DNA of 64,000 nt, from assembly GCA_027622375.1 (NCBI GenBank), contig JAQCAB010000006.1, positions 1-64,000 of the forward strand, written 5' to 3'. The notes under the pieces were generated by a model. That model made no database searches. It had not been told where the DNA came from and saw nothing but the letters and a program-made list of their open reading frames with translations. The DNA comes from Bacteroidota bacterium (GTDB lineage: Bacteria > Bacteroidota > Ignavibacteria > UBA10030 > UBA8401). Position 1 is the stretch's first letter. Each line of letters opens with the position of its first letter. Positions 9,242 through 18,655 of the stretch are shown one piece after another. The position numbers and the translations under genes are program-made.

Positions 9242-10221
9242 GTAACTCATTTTCGTTAGCCGATCTCCAAAAACCAATAAAATCAGAATTAAAAAATTTT
9301 CCTGCATTTTTAAAACAAAGTTTAAAATCAAGTTTCCCGATTGTTGATACAATTATGAAATACATTTTAAATCAAAAAGGAAAACAAATTCGCCCAACTC
9401 TTGTTTTACTTTCTGCAAATGCAGTTGGCGAAATTAATGAATCAACTTTTAGGGGAGCTGCATTAGTTGAAATCCTCCACACTGCAACACTTGTTCATGA
9501 TGATGTTGTTGATGATGCTGATACACGAAGAGGATTTCCTTCAATTAATTCAATTTGGAAAAATAAAATTTCCGTTTTGATTGGTGATTATCTTTTATCA
9601 ACAGGATTATTACTCTCAATAAACAAAAATGATTTTGAATTTTTAAAAGTTACATCTCGTGCGGTAAAATCTATGAGTGAGGGAGAAATCTTACAAATTC
9701 ATAAAAGCAGAACTTTTGATATTGATATTGAAACTTATTTAAAAATTATTCATGCCAAAACTGCTTCACTTTTTGCTTCTTGTGTTGACATCGGTGCATT
9801 TAGTGCTACAAAAAATATTTCGCATAAAAAGGCATTGCATATTTATGGCGAGTCGCTCGGGATGGCTTTCCAAATAAAAGATGATATTTTAGATTACACT
9901 AGCCGAACAAATATTTTAGGCAAACCGATTGTAAATGATTTAAAAGAAAAAAAAATCACTCTTCCTCTAATAATTGCTTTAAAAAATGTTTCTAAAAGTG
10001 AAGCTTCAAAAATAATTTCTAAAATTCGTAAAGGATTAACCTCATCTGAAATTGAAGAAGTTATTAATTTCGTTGATCAAAATGGTGGGGTAGTTTTTTC
10101 ACAAAATAAAGCATCTGAATATCTAAAAACCGCTCGAGAATCAATCCAAATTTTACCAAATTCTGAGTCAAAAACTGCTCTTATCAATTTCACAGATTTT
10201 GTTTTAAACCGAAGTAAATAA
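9238..10221 (+). CDS. Trans-polyprenyl diphosphate synthase (IspA/IspB family)
   Basis: Condenses isopentenyl diphosphate with allylic diphosphates. The first Asp-rich motif is D88-D-V-V-D92 in the context LVHDDVVDDADTRRG; the second is D215-D-I-L-D219 in FQIKDDILDYT. The GKQIRPTLVLL segment and GDYLLS are typical. Length (327 residues) suits octaprenyl/heptaprenyl synthases that make the quinone tail or undecaprenyl-related chains, and small residues precede the first motif, which favours a longer product. A geranylgeranyl product supplying the GGGP synthase at 18655-19392 is a real alternative. It is the last gene of the glgA operon. Confidence 0.88.
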   Translation: MSNSFSLADLQKPIKSELKNFPAFLKQSLKSSFPIVDTIMKYILNQKGKQIRPTLVLLSANAVGEINESTFRGAALVEILHTATLVHDDVVDDADTRRGFPSINSIWKNKISVLIGDYLLSTGLLLSINKNDFEFLKVTSRAVKSMSEGEILQIHKSRTFDIDIETYLKIIHAKTASLFASCVDIGAFSATKNISHKKALHIYGESLGMAFQIKDDILDYTSRTNILGKPIVNDLKEKKITLPLIIALKNVSKSEASKIISKIRKGLTSSEIEEVINFVDQNGGVVFSQNKASEYLKTARESIQILPNSESKTALINFTDFVLNRSK

Positions 10222-10253
10222 TAGTTTTTTTCCTCGAAATAATTTACTTTTTT
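10212..10253 (+). terminator. Possible intrinsic terminator after the glgA-to-prenyl-synthase operon
   Basis: Arms 10212-10219 and 10242-10249 pair over 8 bp, overlapping the stop codon, and are followed by a short T run to 10253. The stem is AT-rich and the loop is long (22 nt), so this is a weak call. Its position exactly at the end of the operon is the main support. Confidence 0.35.
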
Positions 10254-10319
10254 GTTCTTTCAAACTTGTTTGAATTAAGTATAATTTCTATTTTCAAATT
10301 CATATTAAGAAAGGGTTTT

Positions 10320-11795
10320 ATGAAAATATTTTTTGTTTCAATTTTATTTCTACTAAATTTTTCTTTTTCAATCTCACAAGATATTCCCTACTTCACAACT
10401 GATTTTTCGATTGAAGAGTTTGCATCACGAAGAGAAAAAATTTATGAAGCGATTGGTAAAAATTCTGTTGCAATAATTCAAGGTGCGCCAATCCCTGTTG
10501 GATATACCAGATTTAGACAAACAAATGAGTTTTATTATTTATGTGGGATTGAATCACCACACGCATATTTACTTTTAGATGGCTCAAATAAACGTGCAAC
10601 AATTTATTTACCGCATGGAATGCTAAGTCGTGAAGCATTTGAAGGAAAAGTTTTAACATCTGAAGATGCTGAAGAAATAAAACAACTTTCCGGAATAAAT
10701 AATGTGGCATCGATTGATATGTTGAACGAGCATTTATCTCGTTTTTCTCGTGGCAATTCAATCAATATTATTTATACACCATTTAGTCCGGCTGAAGGTG
10801 GAGCAATGGGAAGAGATTTAGCTACACGCGCAATTGCAGATGCAGCAATGGATCCATTTGATGGTAGAGCATCGCGCGAAGGAATTTTAATTCAAAAAAT
10901 AAAAGAAAAATTTCCATCTCTTGATGTAAAAAACTTATCACCAATTTTAGATCAATCAAGATTAATCAAAAGTGAAAAAGAAATTGAATTAATTGATAAA
11001 GCAACTCGACTTGCTTGTTTAGCTTTATTTGAAGGAATGCGTTCAACTGTCCCCGGAATTTTTGAACATGAATTAGATGGAATGGCAAAATATGTTTATT
11101 ACCGAAATGGTGCCCAAGGTGAAGGTTACTACTCTTTAATTGCTGCCGGAACAAATGCTTGGTATCCACATTATGCAGCCGGAAAGAAAAAATTAATAAA
11201 TGGAGAATTTCTATTATTTGATTTTGCTCCCGATTATGGATATTACACAAGTGATATTACACGAAATTGGCCTGTGAATGGAAAATTTAATCAGTGGCAA
11301 AAAGAACTTTACGGATTTTATGTTGCTTGCTATAAATCTATTTTGGATAAAATTAGACCACATGTAACTGCGCAAGTAATTATGCAAGAAGCAGCTTCTG
11401 AAATGGAAACAATTTTATCAAAATCAAAATTTTCAAAATCGATTTATGAAAAAGCTGCAAAAGAATTTGTTGAGTCGTATAAAAATTCTTCAAAGAACCA
11501 ATATGCAGGTCTCGGCCATTGGGTTGGAATGTCGGTGCATGATGTTGGTTTTGATAGAGGAACATTAAAACCCGGAATGGTTTTTTCAATTGAACCAGCT
11601 CTAAGAGTTCCTGAAGAAAAAATTTACATTAGGTTAGAAGATGTAATTGTAATAACTGAAACTGGGAAAAAAGTTTTATCTGATTTTTTACCGATGGATA
11701 TTGATGAAATTGAAAAAGTTATGAAAGAAGAAGGAATACTTCAAAAATATCCAAAAGATGAATTTAAAAAAGATGCTATGTTGTTAAAAAAATAA
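10320..11795 (+). CDS. Secreted M24B aminopeptidase P-like (Xaa-Pro) peptidase
   Basis: A 491-residue protein of the pita-bread fold M24 family. A signal peptide (about residues 1-21, ending FSISQ) implies export, unlike cytosolic PepP. The N-terminal aminopeptidase P domain (TDFSIEEFASRREKI) is followed by the catalytic domain with the dinuclear metal ligands: Asp in LLFDFAP, Asp in SDITRNWP, His407 in SVHDVG, Glu in FSIEPAL and Glu in YIRLEDV. The ATG at 10320 follows an SD-like AAGAAAGG; an in-frame earlier start lacks this and would bury the signal peptide. It is monocistronic and converges on the small peptide gene 3 bp away. Confidence 0.88.
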   Translation: MKIFFVSILFLLNFSFSISQDIPYFTTDFSIEEFASRREKIYEAIGKNSVAIIQGAPIPVGYTRFRQTNEFYYLCGIESPHAYLLLDGSNKRATIYLPHGMLSREAFEGKVLTSEDAEEIKQLSGINNVASIDMLNEHLSRFSRGNSINIIYTPFSPAEGGAMGRDLATRAIADAAMDPFDGRASREGILIQKIKEKFPSLDVKNLSPILDQSRLIKSEKEIELIDKATRLACLALFEGMRSTVPGIFEHELDGMAKYVYYRNGAQGEGYYSLIAAGTNAWYPHYAAGKKKLINGEFLLFDFAPDYGYYTSDITRNWPVNGKFNQWQKELYGFYVACYKSILDKIRPHVTAQVIMQEAASEMETILSKSKFSKSIYEKAAKEFVESYKNSSKNQYAGLGHWVGMSVHDVGFDRGTLKPGMVFSIEPALRVPEEKIYIRLEDVIVITETGKKVLSDFLPMDIDEIEKVMKEEGILQKYPKDEFKKDAMLLKK

Positions 11796-11797
11796 AT

Positions 11798-11947
11798 TTA
11801 TTTACAACAATCAGGATTTATTGGGCAAACAGGTGTCCCGATTAAAGGGCATTCATCTTGTGTAGAAATTGTTCCCGAATCTGAGTAAGAAAACACACCC
11901 AACGATAAACAAAGAATTGTTAAAAATAATTTAAAATATTTTTTCAT
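11798..11947 (-). CDS. Small secreted cysteine-rich peptide (49 aa), unknown function
   Basis: An ATG at 11947 preceded at 7-nt spacing by one of the strongest SD sequences in the window (AAAGGAG) opens a 49-residue frame ending TAA at 11798. Residues 1-20 are a signal peptide (MKKYFKLFLTILCLSLGV then FS). The predicted mature part is about 27 residues and has four Cys: C33, C41, C47, C48, in the pattern C-P-x4-P-x-C-P-x4-CC. It is last in a minus-strand series acnA, AlkD-like, bacilliredoxin and this gene, 39 bp after the bacilliredoxin stop. I do not know the family. The pattern suggests metal binding or a disulfide-stabilised peptide; that is inference. Confidence 0.75.
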   Translation of the reverse strand: MKKYFKLFLTILCLSLGVFSYSDSGTISTQDECPLIGTPVCPINPDCCK

Positions 11948-11986
11948 TTCTATTCTCCTTTATAATAATTTTACTTCCACGATAAA

Positions 11987-12409
11987 TTAATTACAATATT
12001 TATTAAATACAATTACAAGTTCATTTGTAATATCATCAGCCATTCTTCCTTCGATTCGATGGCGAGGGACAAAATGAACAAGTTCTCCATTTTTAAATAA
12101 AGCAATTGATGGTGATGATGGTGGAAGTCCTTGAAATAACTCTCTAGCTTTTGCAGTAGCTTCTAAATCTTGTCCGGCAAAAACAGAAGTAATTTTTACT
12201 GGTTTCGATTGGTTTTGTAAAGATTTTCTGATTGCTGGACGAGCAATACCGGCAGCGCATCCACAAACCGAATTTACAATAACAAGCATTGTTGTATTTT
12301 TATTTTCTTCAAATGCGTTTTCAACTTCAGCGGCTGTTTTTAATTCTTGAACACCTGCGTTTGTTAATTCATCTCTGAATGGTTGAACTAAAACTGGATC
12401 GTATGGCAT
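11987..12409 (-). CDS. Bacilliredoxin, BrxA/BrxB (YphP/YqiW) family
   Basis: A 140-residue thioredoxin-fold protein with the diagnostic C49-G-C51 active site in VNSVCGCAAG. The start MPYDPVLVQPFRDEL and the later PPSSPSIALF plus HRIEGR are typical of this family. In Firmicutes such proteins reduce mixed disulfides between proteins and bacillithiol; N-methyl-bacillithiol has been described in Chlorobi, so a related thiol may exist here (inference). It sits 12 bp after the AlkD-like gene and before the Cys-rich peptide. I cannot separate BrxA from BrxB. Confidence 0.92.
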   Translation of the reverse strand: MPYDPVLVQPFRDELTNAGVQELKTAAEVENAFEENKNTTMLVIVNSVCGCAAGIARPAIRKSLQNQSKPVKITSVFAGQDLEATAKARELFQGLPPSSPSIALFKNGELVHFVPRHRIEGRMADDITNELVIVFNKYCN

Positions 12410-12421
12410 AAATTATTTTCC

Positions 12422-13132
12422 TTATATTTTATTTTTTAAATATTTTTGTCTTTTTGATTCTTCAAATTTTTCGATTGAGTACCGCAACATTGTTCTTGGC
12501 ATTATTGAATATCTATTTTTTAAAAATTTTTCTAATACTTTCATATCTCTTTTTCCAATTTCTCTAAGCATCCATCCAACTGCTTTATGGATTAAATCTT
12601 GTTTATCTGCAATAAGCAAATCAGCAATTTTAAGCGTCTGTTCAAAACTACCTTTGCTAATAGAATATAATGTTGAAATGATTGAAATCCTTCTATCCCA
12701 TAAATTTTTTGAATTTGCCAAACCAGTTAAAATTGATTTGTCTTTTTCAAAAAGATAGCAACCAACAATTTTGTGTGCGCTTAAATCTACTAAATCCCAA
12801 TTATTAATATATTTTTTATTTTTGATATAAAACTTAAATATTTTTTCTTGCTCTTCTTTATTTTTTTTAAATCTATTTACCAAAATTATAAGTGCAATTA
12901 ATCTTTCTTCATGAATTTTAGATTTGATTAAGTCAGTTAATTCAGTAAAAGTTAATTCAAAGTATTTTTTAGCAATTTTATGCGAAATTGGATTTGTTAA
13001 TCCTGCAAAAACATCTCCTTCTGCATAATCACCTTTACCGGTTTTAAAAAATCTTTGTAAAAATTTTGCTTTTTCAATATTTGATTTTTGTTTGACTTCT
13101 TTTTGTAATTCTGATAACAAATTAATCATCAA
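12422..13132 (-). CDS. AlkD-like DNA alkylation repair protein (HEAT-like repeats)
   Basis: A 236-residue all-alpha protein of the AlkD family of DNA glycosylases. The N-terminal segment KFLQRFFKTGKGDYAEGD, followed by FAG, is the family hallmark. The later NNWDLVDLSAHKIVG and DLIHKAVGWMLREIGKR match the HEAT-like repeats that cradle alkylated DNA, with the conserved Trp/Asp of WDLVD. Its neighbours are aconitase (23 bp upstream) and bacilliredoxin (12 bp downstream), suggesting co-transcription in a stress-linked unit. Activity on N3- or N7-alkylpurines is inferred from the family. Confidence 0.9.
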   Translation of the reverse strand: MMINLLSELQKEVKQKSNIEKAKFLQRFFKTGKGDYAEGDVFAGLTNPISHKIAKKYFELTFTELTDLIKSKIHEERLIALIILVNRFKKNKEEQEKIFKFYIKNKKYINNWDLVDLSAHKIVGCYLFEKDKSILTGLANSKNLWDRRISIISTLYSISKGSFEQTLKIADLLIADKQDLIHKAVGWMLREIGKRDMKVLEKFLKNRYSIMPRTMLRYSIEKFEESKRQKYLKNKI

Positions 13133-13155
13133 CTTTTGTAATGTTTATTTTTATT

Positions 13156-15411
13156 TTATAAAGTTGCAACCAAATTTAATGCGCTACCAGCTTTAAACCA
13201 CTCAATTTGCGAATTATTAAAACTGTGGTTTAATTTTATTTCTTCAATTGTCTTATCAGAATGTTTTAAAAGCATTGTAAGTTGAGTGCCAACAGAAAAA
13301 CTTGTAAGCCCCAAAATTGAAATTAAATCATCTTCACGAACTTTATCATAATCTTTTGAATCAGCAAAAGTTAATGGTAACATTCCCTGTTTTTTTAAAT
13401 TTGTTTCGTGGATTCTTGCAAAACTTTTTACAACAATTGCAAAACCACCTAAATATCTTGGTTCCATTGCAGCATGTTCTCGAGAAGATCCTTCGCCATA
13501 ATTTTCATCACCAACAACTATCCAGCTTATATTATTCGATTTATAACTTCGAGCAACATCTGATATTTGTAAAGATTCACCTGTTAAAATATTTTTAACT
13601 TTTCCAACTTCGTTTGTAAAATAATTAACTGCACCGATAAACATATTGTTCGAAATATTATTTAAATGTCCACGATACTTTAACCATTTACCTGCTGGCG
13701 AAATATGATCTGTTGTGCATTTCCCTTTCACCTTTAAAAGTAAATGTAAATTTTCTGCATCTTTTCCATTCCATTTTGTGAATGCATTTAATTTTTCAAG
13801 CCGATCACTTTTTGGATCGATTGTTACTTCAATTGCTGAACCATCTTTTGCAGGTGCAAGATATCCATGTTCATCAGCTTCAAATCCATTTTTAGGCAAT
13901 TCATCACCAGTAGGTGGATTTAATTTTACTTTTTCACCCAATTGATTTATTAATTCATCACTAATTGGATTAAAACTCAATTTGCCAGCGATAGCAAATG
14001 CGGTTACAATTTCGGGCGATGCTACAAATGCATGCGTTGCAGGATTTGCATCATTTCGTCCCGTAAAATTTCTGTTGAAAGAAGTTATAATAGAATTTTT
14101 TTCTCCAATTGCAACATCATGTCTTTTCCATTGTCCGATACAAGGTCCGCAAGCATTTGCCATCACAACACCACCTATTTCGGTTAAAATTTTAAGCTGT
14201 CCATCACGTTCAATTGTTGCACGAATTTGTTCACTTCCCGGAGTAATTATAAATTCTGATTTTGCTTTTAGATTTTTACTTAGTGCTTGTTTTGCAATTG
14301 AAGTTGCTCTTTCAATATCTTCATAACTTGAATTTGTACAACTACCAACAAGTGCAACTTTTAATTCTTCAGGATAATTATTTTCTTTAACAGCGTTTGC
14401 AAATTTTGAAAGTGGCCAAGCTAAATCTGGTGTAAATGGACCATTGATATGTGGTTCAAGTTCATCTAAATTTATTTCGATTACTTTGTCAAAATATTTT
14501 TCAGGAGAATTTAAAACTTCATCATCAGCTTTTAAACAATCAGCAACTTCATTTGCAAGTTTTGCAATTTCTTCTCTTTTTGTTGCAAAAAGATAATCAC
14601 TCATTCTGCTATCGTATGGAAAGATTGAAGTTGTTGCTCCAATTTCTGCTCCCATATTACAAATCGTTCCTTTTCCAGTTGCTGAAATAGATTTAGTTCC
14701 TTCACCAAAATATTCTACAATTGCACCAGTTCCCCCTTTAACAGTTAAAATTCCTGCAACTTTTAAAATTACATCCTTTGCAGATGTCCATCCATTTAAT
14801 TTACCTTTTAAGTGTACACCAATTATTTTAGGATATTTTAATTCCCAAGCTAATCCAGCCATAACATCAACTGCATCTGCGCCACCGACACCAATTGCTA
14901 ACATTCCAAGTCCACCAGCATTTGGAGTATGCGAATCAGTTCCGATCATCATTCCACCGGGAAATGCATAATTTTCTAAAACAACTTGATGTATAATTCC
15001 TGCACCAGGTTTCCAAAATCCAATTCCATATTTTTTTGAAACACTTTCCAAAAAATTAAAAACTTCTTTGTTATCTTCATTCGCTCGTAATAAATCTTCT
15101 TTAGATCCGATTTCTGCTTGAATTAAATGATCGCAATGTACCGTGGATGGAACCGCAACTTGTTTTTTTCCAGCAGACATAAATTGAAGTAATGCCATTT
15201 GTGCAGTTGCATCTTGCATTGCAACTCTATCTGGTGAAAAATCTACATAACTTTTTCCTCGAATTGGTTGATTTTTAATCTCATTAAAAAAGTGTGATAA
15301 AAGTATTTTCTCAGAATAAGTTAAAGGATGATTTACAATTTGTCTTGCTTTGTTTATTAATGAGTTTAGCTGAGAGTATCTTTTTTTAATAATTTCAATG
15401 TTTAAAATCAT
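13156..15411 (-). CDS. acnA: Aconitate hydratase
   Basis: Isomerises citrate to isocitrate in the TCA cycle through a [4Fe-4S] cluster. The 751-residue length resembles mitochondrial-type aconitase more than AcnB. Cluster ligands are C358 in GSCTNSS and C421/C424 in ANACGPCIG. The substrate loop STVHCDHL and the IGTDSHTPN segment are present, and the C-terminal swivel domain carries [19 protein letters not shown]. It heads a minus-strand operon and is divergent from clpS. Besides sdhCAB, no other TCA genes are in the window. The exact subfamily symbol is less certain than the function. Confidence 0.95.
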   Translation of the reverse strand: MILNIEIIKKRYSQLNSLINKARQIVNHPLTYSEKILLSHFFNEIKNQPIRGKSYVDFSPDRVAMQDATAQMALLQFMSAGKKQVAVPSTVHCDHLIQAEIGSKEDLLRANEDNKEVFNFLESVSKKYGIGFWKPGAGIIHQVVLENYAFPGGMMIGTDSHTPNAGGLGMLAIGVGGADAVDVMAGLAWELKYPKIIGVHLKGKLNGWTSAKDVILKVAGILTVKGGTGAIVEYFGEGTKSISATGKGTICNMGAEIGATTSIFPYDSRMSDYLFATKREEIAKLANEVADCLKADDEVLNSPEKYFDKVIEINLDELEPHINGPFTPDLAWPLSKFANAVKENNYPEELKVALVGSCTNSSYEDIERATSIAKQALSKNLKAKSEFIITPGSEQIRATIERDGQLKILTEIGGVVMANACGPCIGQWKRHDVAIGEKNSIITSFNRNFTGRNDANPATHAFVASPEIVTAFAIAGKLSFNPISDELINQLGEKVKLNPPTGDELPKNGFEADEHGYLAPAKDGSAIEVTIDPKSDRLEKLNAFTKWNGKDAENLHLLLKVKGKCTTDHISPAGKWLKYRGHLNNISNNMFIGAVNYFTNEVGKVKNILTGESLQISDVARSYKSNNISWIVVGDENYGEGSSREHAAMEPRYLGGFAIVVKSFARIHETNLKKQGMLPLTFADSKDYDKVREDDLISILGLTSFSVGTQLTMLLKHSDKTIEEIKLNHSFNNSQIEWFKAGSALNLVATL

Positions 15412-15478
15412 TGCAGGTTTTTTATTTATAATTTGAACTAAATATAAGCTTTATTCTAAATTTCTGCAATTTACATAC

Positions 15479-15493
15479 TTGAAAGACTTTCAA
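15479..15493. promoter_or_regulatory. Short perfect inverted repeat between acnA and clpS
   Basis: TTGAAAG and CTTTCAA face each other across one base in the 108-bp divergent gap. It could be an operator for either gene. Short AT-rich palindromes occur by chance, so this is weak evidence. Confidence 0.25.
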
Positions 15494-15519
15494 ATTTTGA
15501 GTAATTTCTAAAATTAAAA

Positions 15520-15825
15520 ATGAAAATATATCTTCAAGCAGAGTCAATAGAATCAATAGAATTATTAAATCCCGAAATAATAGAAGAAGCTATTACGGGA
15601 AAACCTGCTCATGTAATTTTATTTAATGACGAAATTCATACATTTGATGAAGTTATTAATCAAATTATAAAAGCAATTAAATGCAGTCACCAAAAAGCTG
15701 AATCACTTACTTTTGAAGTTCACAATAATGGCAAAACATGTGTTTATATTGGCGGAATGAGTAAATGTCTAAAAGTAACTGCTGTACTTGAAGAAATCCA
15801 ATTGATGACTGAAATTCAAATGTAA
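15520..15825 (+). CDS. clpS: ATP-dependent Clp protease adaptor ClpS
   Basis: A 101-residue adaptor that delivers N-degron substrates to ClpAP or its relatives. The core from about residue 28, PAHVILFNDEIHTFDEVI, matches the ClpS motif including the N-D pair that binds the destabilising N-terminal residue. The later AES-TFEVHNNGK and the C-terminal LEEIQLMTEIQ strand are typical. It is the first gene of a plus-strand operon, 7 bp ahead of alaS. No clpA or clpC lies in the window. Confidence 0.93.
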   Translation: MKIYLQAESIESIELLNPEIIEEAITGKPAHVILFNDEIHTFDEVINQIIKAIKCSHQKAESLTFEVHNNGKTCVYIGGMSKCLKVTAVLEEIQLMTEIQM

Positions 15826-15832
15826 TTTTTTT

Positions 15833-18655
15833 ATGAAATCAAACGAAATCCGAAAATCATTTATAAATTTTTTTAAAGAACTATCTCATCAAGAGGTCGC
15901 GAGTGCGCCAGTTATTCCGCATGGGGATTCAACTTTGCTTTTTACAAATGCAGGAATGAATCAATTTAAAGATATTTTCTTGGGAAATAATATTCGCAAA
16001 CTAAAAAGAGCAGTTGATACGCAGAAATGTATTCGTGTAAGTGGTAAACATAATGATCTTGAAGAAGTTGGAAGAGATACATATCATCATACTTTTTTTG
16101 AAATGCTTGGTAATTGGTCTTTCGGTGATTATTATAAAAAAGAAGCAATTAAATGGGGATGGAAATTACTAACAGAAGTTTGGAAATTTCCAAAAAATAG
16201 AATTTGGGCAACTGTTTATAAAACTGATGATGAAGCATTAAATTTTTGGAAAACTGAAACTGATATAAATCCAGAACATATTTTAAAGTTTGCTGAAAAA
16301 GATAATTTTTGGGAAATGGGAGAAACTGGTCCATGCGGACCTTGTTCGGAAATTCATATCGATTTGAGTAAAGATGGAAATTTAAAAGCTGATAAAGTTA
16401 ATTCAGGTTCACCATTAATGATTGAAATTTGGAATTTAGTTTTTATACAATATAATCGCGAAACTGATGGAAAATTAATTGAACTCCCATCTAAACATGT
16501 TGATACAGGAATGGGCTTTGAAAGAGTTTGCGCAGTATTTAATTCGATTGAAAATAATTTTGAAAAATTCCCTTCCAATTATGATACAGATTTATTCCAA
16601 AATATAATTATCGAGTTAGAAAAAATTTCGGGATTAAAATATCAAACAGAATTAGATGATTGGAATAGAAAACCAAATGAAATATTATCAAATGGTGAAG
16701 AAGTAAATATTGCAATGCGTGTTATAAGTGACCATTTACGAGCATTAAGTTTTGCAATTGCTGATGGAGCAATTCCATCAAATGAAGGACGTGGATATGT
16801 GCTACGCAGAATTTTACGCCGCGCTTCAAGATTTGGAAGAATTTTAAATTTTAATGAACCTTTTATTTTTAAACTTGTAAAAATTTTATCACAAAATATG
16901 GGAAGCACTTTCCCAGAATTAACAAATCAACTTGCACACATTGAACGAGTAATAAAATCTGAAGAGGGATCATTTAATTTAACTTTAGATAGAGGATTAG
17001 AAATTTTTGAAAAAGTTGTAGCGAATTTACAAAACTCAAAAATTTTTTCTGGCGAAGATGCATTTAAATTGTATGACACTTTTGGCTTTCCGCTTGATTT
17101 AACTGAATTATTGTGTAGCGAAAGAAATATTTCAGTTGATATAAAAAAGTTTGACGAATTGATGAACTTACAAAAATCAAAAGCGCGCTCATCTTCTTCA
17201 GATAAATTTCAAGTTCAAATTAGCGATACAATTGTTGACCACATTCCAACTAATAAAATTGAAACTGAATTTATTGGATATGATAATATTTCAGAATCTA
17301 AAAGTAAAATACTTTTTGCAGAATCGGATATTAATAAAAGTTATTTGATTTTGGATAAAACTCCACTTTACGCAGAGTCTGGTGGTCAAGTTAGTGATAC
17401 TGGTTGGATTTCATTTGATAATACAAATATCAAAGTTTTGAATTCTAAAAAAGTAAAATCTTCAATTTTACATTTAGTTGATGGCACTCTCCCAAATAAT
17501 ATTTTAAATAAAACTGTAACTGCAAAAATTGATGTTGAAAGAAGAAACGCAATAATGAAACATCACACTGCAACACATCTTTTACATTCTGCATTAAGAT
17601 CAATACTAGGTAGTCATGTTCATCAATCTGGCTCGCTTGTTTCTGATTCTCATTTGCGATTTGACTTTGCTCATTTTTCTGGAATGAAAGAAAATGAAAT
17701 CGCAAAAGTTGAAGAAGTTGTAAATCAGGCAATTGGTGATTCGATACAACTTGAACATCATAAAAATATTCCATTTGATGAAGCAAAAAAAATGGGAGCG
17801 ATGATGTTTTTTGGTGATAAATATGGAGAAAAAGTGAATGTTGTTCAGTTCGGAAATTTTAGTAAAGAGTTTTGTGGTGGCACACACATTCAAAACACAA
17901 ATGAACTTGGTTTTTTTAAAATAATATTTGAAGCAAGTAGCGCGAGTGGTGTTCGCAGAATTGAAGCTGTGTGTGGAAATGCCGCAACCGAGTTACTTAT
18001 AATCGAGCAAAAAAGTTATAAAGAAAGAATTGAATATGCATATTCACTTCTTGATAAAATACATTCTTTTTCAAAAGAAGATAAAATTTTTAATTTCGAT
18101 ACGGAACTCCGCAAATTAGAGGATATTCCAACTGCAGAATTAAATACAAATAAAAATGAAATTCATAATAATTTTGAAAAACAAAGTTCCCTTTCAATAA
18201 AACTTGAAAAGTTAATTATTGAACTTTCTGCATCAATTAAAAATTTCGAAAAACAAAATCAACTAAATCAGATTAAAGAACAATTAGCATCAATTGATAA
18301 TTTGATAAATAATGCAAGATGTATTGGAACTATTAAAATTATTGCAACAGAACTGCACATTCAAGATATTGAAATTATGAAGTCAATTGCAGACGAAATT
18401 AGAAATAAACTTAATTCTGGAGTTGCGCTACTTGCTTCTAAAACTGAAGAAAAAGTTTCACTTGTTTGTGTAGTAACAGATGATTTGATAAAAGATAAAA
18501 ATTTATCTGCAGCAATTATAATAAACAAAGCTGCAAAAATTGTTAATGGTGCTGGCGGAGGTAAATCTCATCTTGCAACAGCAGGTGGCAAAAATCCAAA
18601 AAATCTAAAAGAACTTTTAATAAAATTTCCTTCGCTAATCGAAGAATTAATTTAA
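15833..18655 (+). CDS. alaS: Alanyl-tRNA synthetase
   Basis: Charges tRNA-Ala; 940 residues, slightly longer than typical. The class II core includes the opening NEIRKSFINFF and RDTYHHTFFEMLGNWSFGDY. The editing domain has H578-T-A-T-H582 and C681-G-G-T-H685, which bind zinc. A DHHA1-type C-Ala domain ends the protein with GAGGGKSHLATAGGKNP. Its stop overlaps the next start (TAATG at 18653-18657). It lies between clpS and the GGGP synthase gene. Confidence 0.97.
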   Translation: MKSNEIRKSFINFFKELSHQEVASAPVIPHGDSTLLFTNAGMNQFKDIFLGNNIRKLKRAVDTQKCIRVSGKHNDLEEVGRDTYHHTFFEMLGNWSFGDYYKKEAIKWGWKLLTEVWKFPKNRIWATVYKTDDEALNFWKTETDINPEHILKFAEKDNFWEMGETGPCGPCSEIHIDLSKDGNLKADKVNSGSPLMIEIWNLVFIQYNRETDGKLIELPSKHVDTGMGFERVCAVFNSIENNFEKFPSNYDTDLFQNIIIELEKISGLKYQTELDDWNRKPNEILSNGEEVNIAMRVISDHLRALSFAIADGAIPSNEGRGYVLRRILRRASRFGRILNFNEPFIFKLVKILSQNMGSTFPELTNQLAHIERVIKSEEGSFNLTLDRGLEIFEKVVANLQNSKIFSGEDAFKLYDTFGFPLDLTELLCSERNISVDIKKFDELMNLQKSKARSSSSDKFQVQISDTIVDHIPTNKIETEFIGYDNISESKSKILFAESDINKSYLILDKTPLYAESGGQVSDTGWISFDNTNIKVLNSKKVKSSILHLVDGTLPNNILNKTVTAKIDVERRNAIMKHHTATHLLHSALRSILGSHVHQSGSLVSDSHLRFDFAHFSGMKENEIAKVEEVVNQAIGDSIQLEHHKNIPFDEAKKMGAMMFFGDKYGEKVNVVQFGNFSKEFCGGTHIQNTNELGFFKIIFEASSASGVRRIEAVCGNAATELLIIEQKSYKERIEYAYSLLDKIHSFSKEDKIFNFDTELRKLEDIPTAELNTNKNEIHNNFEKQSSLSIKLEKLIIELSASIKNFEKQNQLNQIKEQLASIDNLINNARCIGTIKIIATELHIQDIEIMKSIADEIRNKLNSGVALLASKTEEKVSLVCVVTDDLIKDKNLSAAIIINKAAKIVNGAGGGKSHLATAGGKNPKNLKELLIKFPSLIEELI

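Noticed and set aside
10259..10274. TTCAAAC-TT-GTTTGAA palindrome upstream of the aminopeptidase gene
   Set aside because: Only 7 bp per arm in AT-rich sequence with no clear promoter elements at usual spacing; too weak to call an operator.
10513..11589. Minus-strand open frames within the aminopeptidase P-like gene
   Set aside because: Biased composition (His/Leu/Gln-rich) typical of complement of AT-rich coding; the sense gene has all five metal ligands.
13317..14690. Several open plus-strand frames of 76-114 codons opposite aconitase
   Set aside because: They are antisense to a gene with intact aconitase motifs, have no recognisable domains and no sensible start signals; typical shadows in AT-rich DNA.
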